From Triops longicaudatus (lineage: Eukaryota > Arthropoda > Branchiopoda > Notostraca > Triopsidae), in contig JAGQDJ010000094.1 of assembly GCA_022885665.1 (NCBI GenBank), positions 1-64,000 on the forward strand: 64,000 bases of DNA, written 5' to 3'. This document shows, piece by piece, positions 25,645 to 38,154 of this stretch (within the stretch, counting starts at the first letter, position 1; each line of letters starts with the position of its first letter). The notes under the pieces are model-generated. The model was given only the letters and a program-made list of their open reading frames with translations, had not been told where the DNA came from and searched no databases. The position numbers and the translations under genes are program-made.

Positions 25645-25756
25645 ACTGGCGTTGTGGCTTATGCTTATGGAGTGTTTTGTGGTACGCTGCTTTATAATAA
25701 TGACTCCTGGATTTGGGTTGCACTACGTCATTTGTACATCGTTTTAACCTGACATG

Positions 25757-25762
25757 AATAAA
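25757..25762 (+). promoter_or_regulatory. Candidate poly-A signal of ZNF622
   Basis: AATAAA lies 113 bases after the ZNF622 stop codon on the coding strand. It is the first canonical signal after the stop. Confidence 0.6.
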
Positions 25763-27479
25763 ATAATTGATAAGTATATGAAAGGCACCGTAATAACTTA
25801 AAGTCAAAAATGAGGATCTCAGGAACGAAGTGCTTGTTTGATGCTGTATTTAATTAGGAAGAGCTGTAGGGCTCGTGTTTACCTGGCATGAGTGCAAAGG
25901 AACTACTTTCTGTCTGTCAAGAGCATTCGAGATTTTCTTTCAACATTTGTAATGAGTCACGTACTTCTCAAACTTTTCGTTTCGTCACGCACAATGCATT
26001 CCAAAAATGTTTCGGAGAAAGGGCGCAGGCAGGTCTAGACAATGCTGAAAAATCTCCTTGGCTTCCGGGACCAATCCAACGCTGAACCCCAATGTTGCCT
26101 GGACATGCTGGTGTCGATTAAGCGCGTTATCCCGATAATATTTTTTTAGACTGCACAGTACGCCAGAAACTTAGTTTTCACCTAACATGAGTAAATATCG
26201 AGATGTCTGTACCCAAAGTAAACCAGTTTTAACAAATATTCTGTAATTTACAATTTTCTGGAGCATTACGTAGAGACGATTTTGTAGAATTTTGGGCGTT
26301 TTTAACGTCATTATGGATATTTTTGCAACGTAAAGACGTGCAGTAAAAAAAAAAACATTCGGTTTGAGGAAACGACTAACGACTATATTTGTACATTTTT
26401 AATTCCGTTTTACTAAATTGTGCGATCTATTTTTAGATTTCTGAAGTCGCATAATATTAAAATCAATTTTATTAAGTATTTGAAGTCTACAATTCCTAGG
26501 AAAAATTCCGACAAACATACTTAACAGCGTGACGACTGATATTACCATGTTACCAAACCTTTAAAGTTAAGGGACCTCGATTCCAAGAAACCAATTGTAG
26601 GCCACGGAGGCTGCATTTATGCGGTATTTCGTAAGCCTTTGTTTTGCCTTGAATTGTTTCAGGCCAATAAAATTGTTTTTCAGTTCAGCCGTACGAAGTA
26701 GGATTGCGCTAAGGATCGTTCTGTAATATTTTTAGGGGTTTAGCGGTGGGGTAAGGGGAAAATCATTTAAGGGTGACCATTGCCCCTTCGACAGGTCAGT
26801 GAACGGGGTTTTATAATGTTTACTGAACAGCCCAGTGGCAGAAAATTTTGTGCGAACAAAACAGGGGTTACACCTATAGATTCTACATATTTTAGATGTC
26901 GATTTCTTTATGCGAATCTTCGGCAACGCAGGCGAAAACGGTTGCTAACCGCTAGAGAAACGCCCCCCAAATCGACCATTGCAGATATTTTTACCATTTT
27001 CTGTACTGAAATTCATGAGTGGCTTTCAGCGATTCGAGTTCCCAATTCCCGTTATGTCAAAGAAATGCTCGAAAAATCGTACTACACAATGACATTTAAG
27101 TGCAAATACGGCCAATCTTGCGTTTATTCTCGAATTGTGCTAAATTCCGAAATAACGGGATAAAATATACGCATAAAGTCCAGGAAAAGTTTCCGTATTG
27201 ATTGTATACTTTTAAACCCTCACGGCGTTACTGTTACAAAATATTACGTATTCTCTGAACTGTGTATTTTTCCGAGAAGACAACTACGCAACACTTGTCG
27301 AGTTCTAGGTGGTGGACCCAATTAAGGTCTCAAGGGGGGCCGGATTAGGCTCAACGGCTGTAAGCTGGCCAGTCCCTTTTTACTGGAAAGGCAGGGACCG
27401 TGCAGGCCAAACTGCGCATATCTTGCACTGCTCAGGCGCAGCTGCAACGGGGGTAGGGGCTCGTTATTGAACGAGTTGC
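25763..27479. other. Intergenic stretch between ZNF622 and GPCPD1
   Basis: No gene is recognised. A 127-codon open frame at 26780-27163 begins with TTG, not ATG, has no family resemblance and no splice context I can defend. From about 27340 the DNA becomes GC-richer, leading into the GPCPD1 promoter region. Confidence 0.55.
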
Positions 27480-27550
27480 GTCACGTGACCAGCGTGTAGG
27501 CAGCGTAGTTCCCCGCCGCCGCACGTGAAAGCGAACCGGTTCAAACCGGT
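27480..27550. promoter_or_regulatory. Likely GPCPD1 promoter with CACGTG and AACCGGTT sites
   Basis: A perfect palindrome GTCACGTGAC at 27480-27489 fits the CLEAR/M-box bound by MiT/TFE factors. A second CACGTG lies at 27522-27527. AACCGGTT at 27534-27541 and AACCGGT at 27544-27550 fit the Grainyhead consensus. The cluster sits in GC-rich DNA 390-460 bases before the GPCPD1 start codon. The motifs are seen directly; their use is inferred. Confidence 0.45.
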
Positions 27551-27937
27551 CAAGGCGGGAATAAATACGAAAACAAGAGACTCGGTTAAAACAAGGGAAG
27601 CTGCAGTTACTTTACAGCCTTGTATTTAGTCTAGCTCGGTAGGTCAAATCGTTTATAGTGCTGTTAAAAGGAGTACAAAGGCCAAACTTGTCTTGGTGTC
27701 CCCTGAGGGGTTTCATGAATTTGAACTAGCCCTATTTCCTCGAATTCGCATTTAAGCAGGTACAGTAATCCACCCCTAGTTTTGTCCGCGAACTCAGAGG
27801 GTACGTAGTGCCAAATTGGTCACATCCAAAACCCCAAGGTAAGCCAGTGGAATAGCGGTGTAATTGAAAATAAAACTCTAAAACATGGAGAATTTCCAAA
27901 ATTGGCTTATTCTTGTACAGTTTTCAGTTCCGTCACG

Positions 27938-30900
27938 ATGCTTCAGCGAGACTGGGAATTTCGTGTCGCTGCCAAAGTGAGCCCGGGCGAATATCTTTGC
28001 GTCGTCGGCAATTGCCCTCAATTGGGAAATTGGTACCATACATCGGCTTTGTTTCTGGAGTGTGAAACCAACCATGACGATGTAGACAATGCAGACGTTG
28101 GATTTAGGTAAGAAAACCTAGTGTCGAGATTTATTTCAGAAATTTATTTTTAAAAATGTTTATATAACGTGTCATTGTAACTGTACAGAGAAACAGTGTG
28201 GGCGGGTAAGACTAGTTTGCCACTGGATTCTGCAGTTGAGTACCGTTATGCGATTTGCTTTGTGGTGGAACCGAGTCCTAGTCAACTCAAACGGGAAATC
28301 ATCGTTCGTCGATGGGAGACCAATGTCAAACCTCGCCGCATTCCTGCTAGTGGTTAGTTTTCACTTCTAATTAACAACAGGAAAAGGAAATGAGCGATCT
28401 GGATGCTTATTAATGCTCCGTCGTCTTGTCTTCTGCAGCCTGCTATAATCCTCAAAATCCAACTTCGCCGGAGACTTTCGGCACCTATAACAATGAAACT
28501 CACGTCGATCGTGGCTGGCTAACGTGCGAAACCGCTGTTCAGCTCAAGTTTTTCAACGACCCTGTTCAAATGTGGAAAAGGTCTTACAAGGGCAAGCAGT
28601 TCAGCATCAAAGTTACTCCTGTGGAAATTGCGTCCGATACTTACGGATCCGATTTAGCTTCCATGAACTTGGATGAAAGCTTAGACGTCCACGAATTACA
28701 CACAGGCAGCAAATCTTGGCCAATTGTGGAAGTAGCGGTAAGGATGCGAATCAGAAGGTTAGGTCAAGGCTAATTTCATTTCCTGTAGGCCATGGACGAA
28801 CAAGATTGCTACTTTAAACTACAAGGACAGTACGGGAGAGCTTATCAACCTGGTGAATGCGTTATTTTTCAGACGTACGTCCTCAACCCGGCAGCTATGG
28901 TATAAATGACACTATATGTAGAACTTTTTTATCTTGTATCTGTTATCATGGACATAGGCTTTTTTGATTGATATTTACCTCCATAACCCTGGTCAAAGCG
29001 AAAGTGAGGCACCGCAACACGCAGGATTTTGCTATCTTCTACAGTCGAACATGCCCGAATCCGAAGGTCGAGCTGTCCTTCCGTTAACTTCTGTGATGCA
29101 TCAACCCATCGGGCAAATAAGAGGTACATTAGACGAATATACATAGAAATCAAAATTTTTACGATTGTTAGAAAAACACAATGAATGTAGTTTTTTTCCG
29201 ACTTTTACAGTGATTTTGTCACGATGTTAGCATTTTTGAGTGAATGTCTTTGTTTATATTTGACGGTTGCTAAAAATTTTAATCTGACTTGCTAATCTGA
29301 CGTTGTTGACCTTTTTTTTTTTGCAGTGGAATATCTCATCGTGAGTCCTTTACAGGACTTTGCATGCGATATGAGCGTGTCATATGCCAAGCATTGGAAG
29401 CATTCCTGGCGCGGCTTGGAAGTAGGTCACCGGGGTGCGGGGTCTTCTTTCAAGGACGCTTATAAAAGGTAGAAGAAAAAAATATAGATACATACAGTGT
29501 TGTGACGCCACTATTTTACCAATTGTTTCATAGTTGTGCTAGTATACGAGAAAACACGATCGCTTCCTTGGCTTATGCAGCGTCACACGGAGCCGATATT
29601 GTTGAGCTGGATGTACAGTTGTCGAAAGATTTAGTACCTGTAATCTACCATGACTTCTACATCAATATTGCAATGAAACGTAAACGGAGAACCATTCACG
29701 ACGAGCACGATTTGCTCAAATTACCTGTCAAAGACCTCACATTAGAACAGCTTCATATGCTCAAGGTACGAAGTGCGATGGTCAGATGCGTCACAGTAAT
29801 CTGAGATAGATTATTCGACGTCTTTAACATTTATTATTGAAATTAAAAGGACGAACAACGACGAGTCAGTAAAACCTTTAAACCAAGTAAAGTATTAGCC
29901 TTCTGGGAGGAGCCTGAACCGGGTGAATTGGGCTACAAAGAGGTGAAACAAGTACCCGTCGCCCTTGCCTACTGAACGCTTGCTTGCTTTTATGCTTTTT
30001 ACTTGTAGTATAATATTCAAGCTTTAAGTCGGTGTTTGGTGCTGCTTGGAGTCGATTTTGTTGATTGTAGCTTTGTATACTGCGCATTGATTGCCGCTTA
30101 CCCGCTTTTGCTTTAGTGTCTATTGAAGGTCAGCTGTACTAAATAAATAATATTTTTGTATAGGTGTATCATCTAAATGAGGGCAACGGCAAAAATAATA
30201 CAACCTTTACGGAATCCGATGAAGACGATGACGATCACCAACCATTCCCCACTTTACAACACGCATTGGAGCGTTTAGATCCGCATGTCGGCTTTAATGT
30301 CGAAATCAAGTGGACAATGCAGTTAAAGGTGGGATTTTTACCGATACTGCGAATGGATTTTCATTTAAACCAGTCGAATTTCAGGACGGCACTTATGAAC
30401 TCTACCATCCGTTTGAAGTAAACATGTACCTTGACACAATGGTGAAAGCTGTGTTACAGTTTGGCAGTTCAAGAAAGATTGTGTTCTCCTGTTTCCATCC
30501 GGATATTTGCACCATGTAAGCCAAATTTTAGTTGTGTAGCCATTGCCTATTAACTGAATTTCCAACCCTCCCGACGCGAATTGCAGGTTGCGCTTGAAAC
30601 AAAACAAGTATCCTGTGCTCTTCCTAACGCAAGGTATAACCAAAAAATATCCTGCTTACCATGATCCCCGGACGCACAACATCCCTATGGGCATTTCTTT
30701 CGCACTCTCTGCAGATATATTGGTGATTAATTATTTGATCATATTGTCCTTCACGTTACGATTTCATTTTCAAAACTAACAATTATTTTCTGTGTGGAAT
30801 TCGCGAATATAGGGTATTAATGTACACACTGAAGATTTGTTACGAGAACCCAGTCAAGTGGCTTTGGTGCACCGATCCAATTTGATTCTATTCTGCTGGG

Positions 30901-31201
30901 GCGAAGATAACAACGACCAACAGATTATCCGATACCTCAAAGAACTCGGCTTGGATGGCATCATCTACGACAAGTAAAAAATCCGTTTAGGAAAAGGTGT
31001 TGTGTAATTTAATTTTCTGTGCAATATAGGATTGATGTTTACAGTCTGAAAGAGACAAAAGAAAGCATTTTCTTGGTAGAAGCCCGAGAAGCTCAGAAAG
31101 AACTGCTTGAAGTTGCTTCCCATCCCTCGCAAGGTATCCCGCCTCCCGGTTTGCTCCCGCCCACTACGGCTGTCGATGGCACAAGCAACGGTTCTTATTA
31201 A
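27938..31201 (+). CDS. GPCPD1: Glycerophosphocholine phosphodiesterase, GPCPD1/GDE5 type
   Basis: Thirteen exons join in phase to 713 residues: 27938-28107, 28189-28352, 28439-28737, 28789-28899, 28958-29123, 29327-29468, 29534-29765, 29850-29942, 30164-30328, 30385-30515, 30587-30722, 30813-30973 and 31030-31201. The human protein has 672 residues. It should cleave glycerophosphocholine to glycerol-3-phosphate and choline in the cytosol. An N-terminal CBM20 starch-binding-like domain (about 5-110, with CGxxxxLGNW-type VVGNCPQLGNW) precedes the GDPD barrel (about 333-660). Catalytic residues are present: His338 in GHRGAG, Glu375 and Asp377 in VELDV, His390 in YHD. The start is the first in-frame ATG before the CBM20. 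A short out-of-frame ATG at 27885 lies upstream. An acidic run (ESDEDDDDH) lies at about 477-485. The C-terminus is proline-rich and not conserved. Confidence 0.95.
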
Positions 31202-31592
31202 ACAGTGATGATTTCCTTCAGTCTTTGAGCTGCCATCCAAGATCCCATACCTCCTACCATTATAGGACAAAACGGAGTCTTCGATTTTATTTAAGTTATT
31301 CTGAACGGATTTGGTGTTTTAGATTTTTATTTGATTTAATACGAAACAAGGTGGTATTTTGTACAGAGAGATACTCCCTAGCTAGTGTTGGTCCAGAGCG
31401 TTCGTTTCTAATTATTACTGTTATATTTCTTAGTGCAAGTTCAGGTGTTTCAGGTTTGGGCCTGTTCTAAGCAATACATACGGGTAGTGCAATTGAGACT
31501 TTAAAGGCCGTTTTCCACGTCTGATGCAATGTTCGTTTTCGAGTTGAGACAGATGGTCATGGCACTAAGCGTTGCAGAAAATCCGTTTGCAA

Positions 31593-31598
31593 AATAAA
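31593..31598 (+). promoter_or_regulatory. Candidate poly-A signal of GPCPD1
   Basis: AATAAA lies about 390 bases after the GPCPD1 stop. It is the best canonical signal before the converging maltase gene begins. Confidence 0.5.
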
Positions 31599-32134
31599 CA
31601 GTAAAATTGATCTTACGAATTTTTACTTAGAAGTTTGAATTCGTTTCGTTTACTGGTATGAAGTCTGCAAGGTTTAAGAGAGCTCCGTGCTTCCTGCAAA
31701 TTTAAAGAAACCAAGACGAAACTTTTCAACCGTAATTTGAATTCTGTCTGTGAGTATCTAACCTTCAAAGTTCTGTAGAGGAAGCATTTTAAGAACACTT
31801 TGCCAAGAACTGTACCGAAGTAGGCACAATGGTGCTCACAATGAAGTATACTTCAAATATTGGGTAATATGGAGAAAAAAGGCCATCGCACTTAGTTTAT
31901 CATAAGAGATTGCTAACTTATCGAACTAATTAATATGTTGTCAACTTATCGTTGCTACTGCATCACTAATACGGAAAATTGCGTGCATAGCGGAAATTAA
32001 ACGAACACGTAATTTTGCTGAAACTTAGGTACCATCCTTGCCTACGTAAACGTGCAAAATGACGTTCTCTCACAGTGTATTCTTAAGAAGTCGCGAAACT
32101 GTATTTCGGTTGAGGATCGTTTTTCGCATATCCA
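31599..32134. other. Intergenic gap between convergent GPCPD1 and maltase 1
   Basis: The stretch is AT-rich with no open frame of note. It should hold the 3' end of the minus-strand maltase transcript. I see no clear signal. Confidence 0.5.
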
Positions 32135-34563
32135 TTATACACCAACAAAGGACAACACAATGCCTTCTTTGGGTCCCAGAGGTACGGAATTTGTAGTGAT
32201 GATCGACCTACACAAAGGAAAAGTCTACGTTAGGTGTGTTGTGTTATTTTCCACAGTAATATACCCAGGTACTGTATCAGGATTTGTGGCTTGGCTGCTA
32301 CGTAGAACGACAGTCGCTTCAGTGGGCATTGACGATACTCGGGACATGTCCAGCGTGACGTCACCGGTGCCGACATTGAGAACGACAGCGTAGCTGGTTT
32401 CTCCCAAAAGTATTCTATGGTAAATGCTACGATAAAATATCCGCTACATATAATTAATGTCAAACCTTGTAAATGAGAAGATGTCATCGTTCACTATTGC
32501 GTATTCTAAACGTCCGGACTGGATTGCATGAGTTTTCCGTAATTCTATCAAAGATTGGTAGATCTTCAAGTGAGATACTGCAGCGCCTCTCTGTTCAGCG
32601 ACATTCAAGGTGGGATAGTTGGGATTCATAGGTAACCAAGTTTTATTCGCTGTGGAGAAACCTATTTTTTCGAATATTACATAAGTTCAGATTTGTTTAA
32701 CTTTGACATTTTAGTTGGTGAAATATCATCAGATTGGGTCACTTGAGTGTATGTAAATGGCAAAAAAGCATTTACCTGCGTTTGTGCTATTGTCCCACTG
32801 GAACGGGGTACGTTCGGGATCTCGAGTTCGATTAAGATAGCCGTCAGGACCGTAATTGCAAGCTTCAGGGTCAACGGTATCCTCGTACGAAATGAACGTG
32901 TCCGTCATCCCGATTTCTTCGCCGTTATAGGTTACTGGAGTACCGGGTAGCAACATAACCAGCATATTCATAGCGTCTACTAGTTCAGAGCCCACTCTTG
33001 AAGCAACGCGATGGTTGTCGTGATTTCCGATCTTTAGAAATATTAAAACTCTCAGTTAAACAAACACTAAGCCGCGGTTATTAAACCAACTAGCTTGACA
33101 GATTCAAAAAACTTACCACCCAGTTAGCCCAAGCCCAAGTTGGCATATTTTCGTACCATTCGCTTATGACGTTGTATAACGAATTACCGGTAAAGCCTTC
33201 TTGAATTTGTGTAATCAAGCGAAAGTTGAAAGGAAAGTCTGCCAGTTTTCGTGTTTCATTGCCAAAGTATTTTACAGTTTCCGTGAGATTTACGTAAGCT
33301 TCCGTAAACATGATACTACGACGAACGAACGAAGGAAAAGGATAAATAAAAGGAAATAAAAAAGCGTTTTCGTGTGTAAGTTTTACCGGTGAACACCGTC
33401 TCGGTCTTCATATTCTTGGAGAACGTCACGGAAAACGCCGATTATGTCGAACACCTCCGGGAGTTCGTCAGAATAAATATGTGTGTAGTATTCGTAATCG
33501 AATTCCGTGTAGCCTTCCAATCCTGATTCAGGCTCGTCTTCTAGACCAGGGCTTTCGAAAATGTGCGAGACAGCATCGCAACGAAATCCAGCTGCACCTT
33601 TGTTAAGCCAAAAGCGCAAAATGTTCTGCGGCATTCTTAGTTAAGTTCGTTTTGAAAAGAAATTTCACAACCATTTACCCTAAATTCTTCTACGACAAGC
33701 GGATTTCGGTAATTGAGGTCTGGCTGGCCGACAGCAAACTGGTGCAAGTAATATTGGCCACGTTGCTCGTTCCACTCCCATGCTGAGCCACCAAAGCAGC
33801 TTCGCTATTTTTACAGCTAAGATGAATTTACACAATAATATATATATACTTTTTACCCAATTGTTTATAGGAACTCGTGTTCCATTAGGTAAGAGTTTCC
33901 CATCGCTCCAAGTGTAATAATCAGTGTATGGATCTTCCCTTGCTATGGACTTCAGAAACCACTCGTGTTGGTCACTCGAATGATTCGGTACAAGATCCAG
34001 TACAATCTTTAGGCCCGTTTTATTGGCTTTAGCCATTAACGAGTCGAAGTCGTCCATAGTACCAAAAATAGGGTCAATGTCAACAAACGAACTAGGGTAA
34101 AAAGAATTGAAAAAATATTGGTAAATTATTCTAGGGAAAATAATTATTTAAAAGAAAAACCTTATATCATAACCGAAGTCCTTCATGGGTGATCGGAAAA
34201 TTGGCGAAAGCCAAACCATGTTAATACCAAGGTTAGCAATGTAATCCAACCGTTGCTCGATACCTACAAACAAGTTTTCAAAAAGAACCGCTTCCAAAAG
34301 TGAAAATAAAACAGACCCTTCAAATCCCCAATACCGTCTCCATCCGTGTCTTGAAACGATCGAGGGTAAATTTGATAGACTGTGCCGGATTCCCACCAGG
34401 TAGCTCTATCTTCAGACTTAAACCATATTCGGTGTTATAAAGTGCAGTGCAAGTGCTTATATAATTTGATAAAAAAAAAATGTACGCTTACCTTTGGATT
34501 AGGTAATCCTAGAATTAGGACAGATCCCAAAAGTATTGTGGAAGAAAAAATCCACAGCCTCAT
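32135..34563 (-). CDS. Maltase 1 (secreted GH13 alpha-glucosidase)
   Basis: Eleven exons join in phase to 582 residues: 34563-34492, 34416-34317, 34263-34161, 34091-33857, 33804-33679, 33625-33387, 33315-33117, 33031-32776, 32661-32466, 32414-32265 and 32207-32135. It should hydrolyse terminal alpha-1,4-linked glucose from maltose and sucrose-like sugars outside the cell. A signal peptide of about 20 residues precedes the mature start LPNPK. The GH13 regions are intact: DLVPNH (region I, Asn128 His129), nucleophile Asp229 in FRCDAV, acid/base Glu297 in MFTEAY, Asp363 in GNHDNH, and QPDLN. It is the most divergent of the three copies at exon 1-2, where the first exon is 12 bases longer and the second 9 shorter. 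The C-terminus ends in a beta-sandwich without a membrane or GPI tail. Confidence 0.94.
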
Positions 34564-34594
34564 TTCTGACAAGCTTGTTGCCTACTTGCTTGCA

Positions 34595-34600
34595 AACTGA
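34595..34600 (-). promoter_or_regulatory. Initiator-like motif of maltase 1
   Basis: The minus strand reads TCAGTT here, the arthropod initiator consensus, directly preceded by an AT-rich TATATA tract. It lies about 35 bases before the ATG at 34563, implying a very short 5' UTR. Position and motif only. Confidence 0.35.
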
Positions 34601-35033
34601 TATATAAAAGCAATTTAATCGCTTCTTTTCTTTCTTTGATGGAGTGCTGCGTTAGTAATGTCGCGAGATATCGATAAACGATAACGTCTAACATGGGATT
34701 TCCGAATACGGCCAAATTTACAACTTCAGAGGTGATAACAAAATTTCCTTTATGTATCTTGTTTGATTGATTACCAGGACGAAATATTTTATAAAATGAC
34801 TTCAACAGTTCCCGCAGACATTCTAAACTCATTGTCTTCCAGCTATAAGAAACTTGCGCACTAGAGAAGAACATAATTCCTAAGAGTTTTATGTGACTAG
34901 TGATACTTGAAGCTAGAATTGAGTATTAAATAAGAAAAAAAGCTTTTGAAAGAGCAAAATGTGTATAACACTGGAGCCCACATGAGCTAAACGGCGCTAA
35001 AAATTCTGAAAAAAAAAACACGAAGCATCGCGC
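34601..35033. other. Intergenic gap between maltase 1 and maltase 2
   Basis: About 430 bases of AT-rich DNA between the start of maltase 1 and the stop of maltase 2. A minus-strand open frame at 34560-34874 crosses it but reads into the maltase 1 promoter and start and resembles nothing. Confidence 0.6.
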
Positions 35034-37417
35034 TTAAACAGGTACAAATGACAAAACAATGCCTTCCTTGGCACCCAACGGTACGGCATTTGTAGCGATA
35101 ACTGATCTACAGGAAAAGAAAATAACAGCATTATGATTTGCTATTAAAAGATATTCTCGGTAATATAACGCACCCGGGTACAGTGTTAGGATTAGTGGCT
35201 TGGATACTCCTAATCACAACTGTAGCTTCGGCAGGGACAGAAGAGGCTTGCGATAAGTCCAAGATAAGGTCACTGGGCCCCACATTAAGAACCACTGCGT
35301 AGCCAGCTTCACCGGGAATAATTCTAATGGAACTAATGACATAAATATATCCTGAAAATGTGACTAAGTGGTAACCTAGTGAACGAGAACACATCATCGC
35401 TGACAATCGGATAGTCCAAAACCCCAGATCGGATAGCAGGAGTCTTTCGCAAAGCAATGAGCTCTTTGTACACTTTGAGATGTGAAATTTCCGCTTCAGC
35501 CTGAGCTTTGCGATTCAACGTAACGTAGTTTTCGTTCACGGGCAACCAGGTCTTGTTGGCCGTTGAGAAACCTGGAAATAAACGAATATTCGTAAAATTA
35601 TGTTCATACGAAAAAGTAAAGATATACACACACAAAGAATTACCTGCGTTTTGAGTGTCATCCCATTGGTAGGGCGTCCTTTCGAAGTCTCTCGTATAAT
35701 GCATGTATTGGTCAGGGCCGTAATTACAACCGTTCGGGTCTACGTTATCTTCATATGACACGATGGTGTCTTCCATACCGATTTCCTCGCCATTATAACT
35801 TACAGGAAGGCCGGGCAGTAGCGTACTCAGCATGTTGATGGCATCAACAAGTTCTGGGCCAACACGAGACGCAACTCGATGGTTATCATGGTTTCCGACC
35901 TAAGCAATAGTGTTCAACCTGTTCTTTGGAAAGATTTTGCATCTTTACCACCCAGTTAGCCCACGCCCATGTTGGCATATTATCATACCAAGTCTTGACA
36001 ATATTGTAAAGCTTAGCACCAGTAAATCCCATTTGAAGTCTGGTAATGAGGGCAAAGTTGAAAGGATAGTCCGCTAAGATATGATCTTCAGTTCCGAAGA
36101 ATTTCTCGGTTTCCGTAATATTCTCGTACGCCTCCGTAAACATGATTCTAAAGTCAGTACGTGATTTTATTCGGGTTACGTGGATTAGAGCTAGCGGAAT
36201 TAGCATAAGAACTTACCTATGTTGTCCATCTTCGTCTTCGAATTCCTGGAGGGTGTCACGCATTACTGCAATGATGTCAAATAGCTCCGGGAGTTCTCGG
36301 GTATAGATGTGGACATAGTAATCGTAGTCGAATGGTGTCAAGTCATCACGGCCAGACAAAGGCTCATCTTCGAGGCCTGCACTTTCGAACAACTGGGAAA
36401 CGGCATCGCAACGGAAACCGGCGATACCTTTACGCAACCAGAATCGCATGATGTTCTAACCGAATAAATTATTTAAATGAAAAGAGTAAATTAGGCGTAT
36501 TTTGATTACTTTAAGTTCTTCGACAACTAAAGGATTTCGGTAGTTCAGGTCCGGTTGCCCTGCTGTGAATTGATGGAAGAAAAATTGACCACGCTCTTCA
36601 TTCCACTCCCATGCAGAGCCTCCAAAAAGACTTACCTACAAATATGAAAGAATCACAGCAAGATGATAGTAATGGTTTCAGGATGCAGTTTCACTGTTAT
36701 GAATCATTACCCAATTATTGGGAGGAACGCGAGTGCCGTTTGCTAGAACCTTGCCATCGTTCCACACGTAATAGTCGGTATATGGCTCCACTCTAGCGGC
36801 GGATTTAACAAACCAGTCATGCTCATCACTAGTGTAGTCAGAGACCAAATCCATGATTATCTTAATGCCTTTGCTGGAAGCTGCTGCCATTAACGCATCG
36901 AAATCTTCCATGGTCCCGAAGATAGGATCGATGTCAGTGTAGTTGCTGGGTAGAAAAATAACAAATAAATAGATGAAAATTTAATACAATATTGCGAAAT
37001 CCGAACAGTTTCAAGGGTACCTAATGTCGTATCCGAAGTCTTTCATAGGAGACTTGTAGATGGGTGAGATCCAAATCATGTTCACTCCAAGGTCAGCAAT
37101 GCTGTCAAGACGTTGTAGAATTCCTAAAGTACTTTTTTTTTATTTATATATATTTCTTTTTTTTTGTATGCTAAATAGAGTTTGATCATACCGGGTAAGT
37201 CGCCAATTCCGTCACCGTTCATATCTTGGAAAGATCGGGGGTATATTTGGTAAACGCTACCGTACCGCCACCAGTAATCTTCATCCTTGACATACTTAAC
37301 CTGAAGGGAAATAGCATTACAAAAAGTACGTACTTTCGAGACATGCGATAATTATACTTTCGGATTTGGCAGGGCTTGGGTCAGACCCAGTAAGACCAGA
37401 AGAAAAAGGAACTTCAT
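35034..37417 (-). CDS. Maltase 2 (secreted GH13 alpha-glucosidase homologue with altered region I)
   Basis: Eleven exons join in phase to 581 residues: 37417-37358, 37300-37192, 37123-37021, 36945-36711, 36635-36510, 36455-36217, 36147-35949, 35899-35644, 35571-35376, 35323-35174 and 35106-35034. Signal peptide residues 1-16 precede LPNPK. Nucleophile Asp228 (FRCDAV), acid/base Glu296 (MFTEAY), Asp362 (GNHDNH) and QPDLN are kept. Region I, which reads D-x-V-P-N-H in the two sister genes, reads DLVSDY here, so Asn127 and the near-invariant His128 are replaced by Asp and Tyr. The neighbouring REDPYTDYY also becomes RVEPYTDYY. In this family that histidine contacts the sugar in the -1 subsite. 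The gene is otherwise open and correctly spliced, so it is not an obvious pseudogene; activity may be weak or changed. Confidence 0.94.
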
Positions 37418-37458
37418 CCTGATGCAGTGTGTTTCGCACTGTCGCTCTAACTGCACCG

Positions 37459-37490
37459 AACTGTGCAGAAACTCAAGCCTAGATTATATT
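37459..37490 (-). promoter_or_regulatory. Core promoter candidate of maltase 2
   Basis: On the minus strand a TATA-like AAATATAATC (around 37482-37490) is followed about 25 bases later by ACAGTT (37464-37459), close to an initiator. This would give a 5' UTR of about 45 bases. Confidence 0.35.
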
Positions 37491-38154
37491 TAGGTGTCTG
37501 GAAAGTTAAATTAACAGTACAGTTCAGATGCACTGTCGATGGTAAGAAGATAAGTAAAGTAGATAAGCTTTGGTTTTTCTATAGGCATTTGGGTATTACC
37601 CGGAATTAATCAATTCATGTTCCATATGGTAGCTTTAAAAATTGCAGCCTCCTCAAAGCTTCAGCTCCTCCTTCATTAAAAATGCTGATTCACTACATAC
37701 CCCCTGAAGTTAGCCATAGATTAGTTCAGCAAACAATTCGATAAATTGATATAAGTGTGTTTATGTAGACGGATAATTTACAGATAGCCACTCCGCTATC
37801 AAAGTAGGCGTTGAAGAAAATAAATGTAATTGGCTTCGGACATGTGAACTCCTATCAATGGTAGTAATGTACAATAAAGGGTTCTTTCCTTAAATTGCAA
37901 CAATAAAAAAGAATTAATTATACTTTAAAGTAAAAAATAAGCGGGTGAAGCTCGGGGGCGTACGATTGTATTTCACTGGAATGTCCAAAGATGGTAGAGG
38001 AAGAAGTTATATTCTTCGGTTAAGATTGTTGAAAAGTATTACTATATTTAAACCGCGATTGGCACGTTTTCATTGACAGGTATAATTGCCCTTATAATGC
38101 GGTGGATTCTGGCGTCGTATAACGTTGTGTAGTTTCAGGCTCAATTTCTTACGC
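37491..38154. other. Intergenic gap between maltase 2 and maltase 3
   Basis: About 660 bases without a gene. It should contain upstream control sequence of maltase 2 and the 3' end of maltase 3. I see no diagnostic motif. Confidence 0.55.

Noticed and set aside
26780..27163. Plus-strand frame of 127 codons before GPCPD1
   Set aside because: It starts with TTG, matches nothing known to me and sits in ordinary intergenic DNA.
35034..37417. Maltase 2 as a pseudogene
   Set aside because: All 11 exons are open, all splice sites are intact and the three catalytic acids are kept; only region I is altered.
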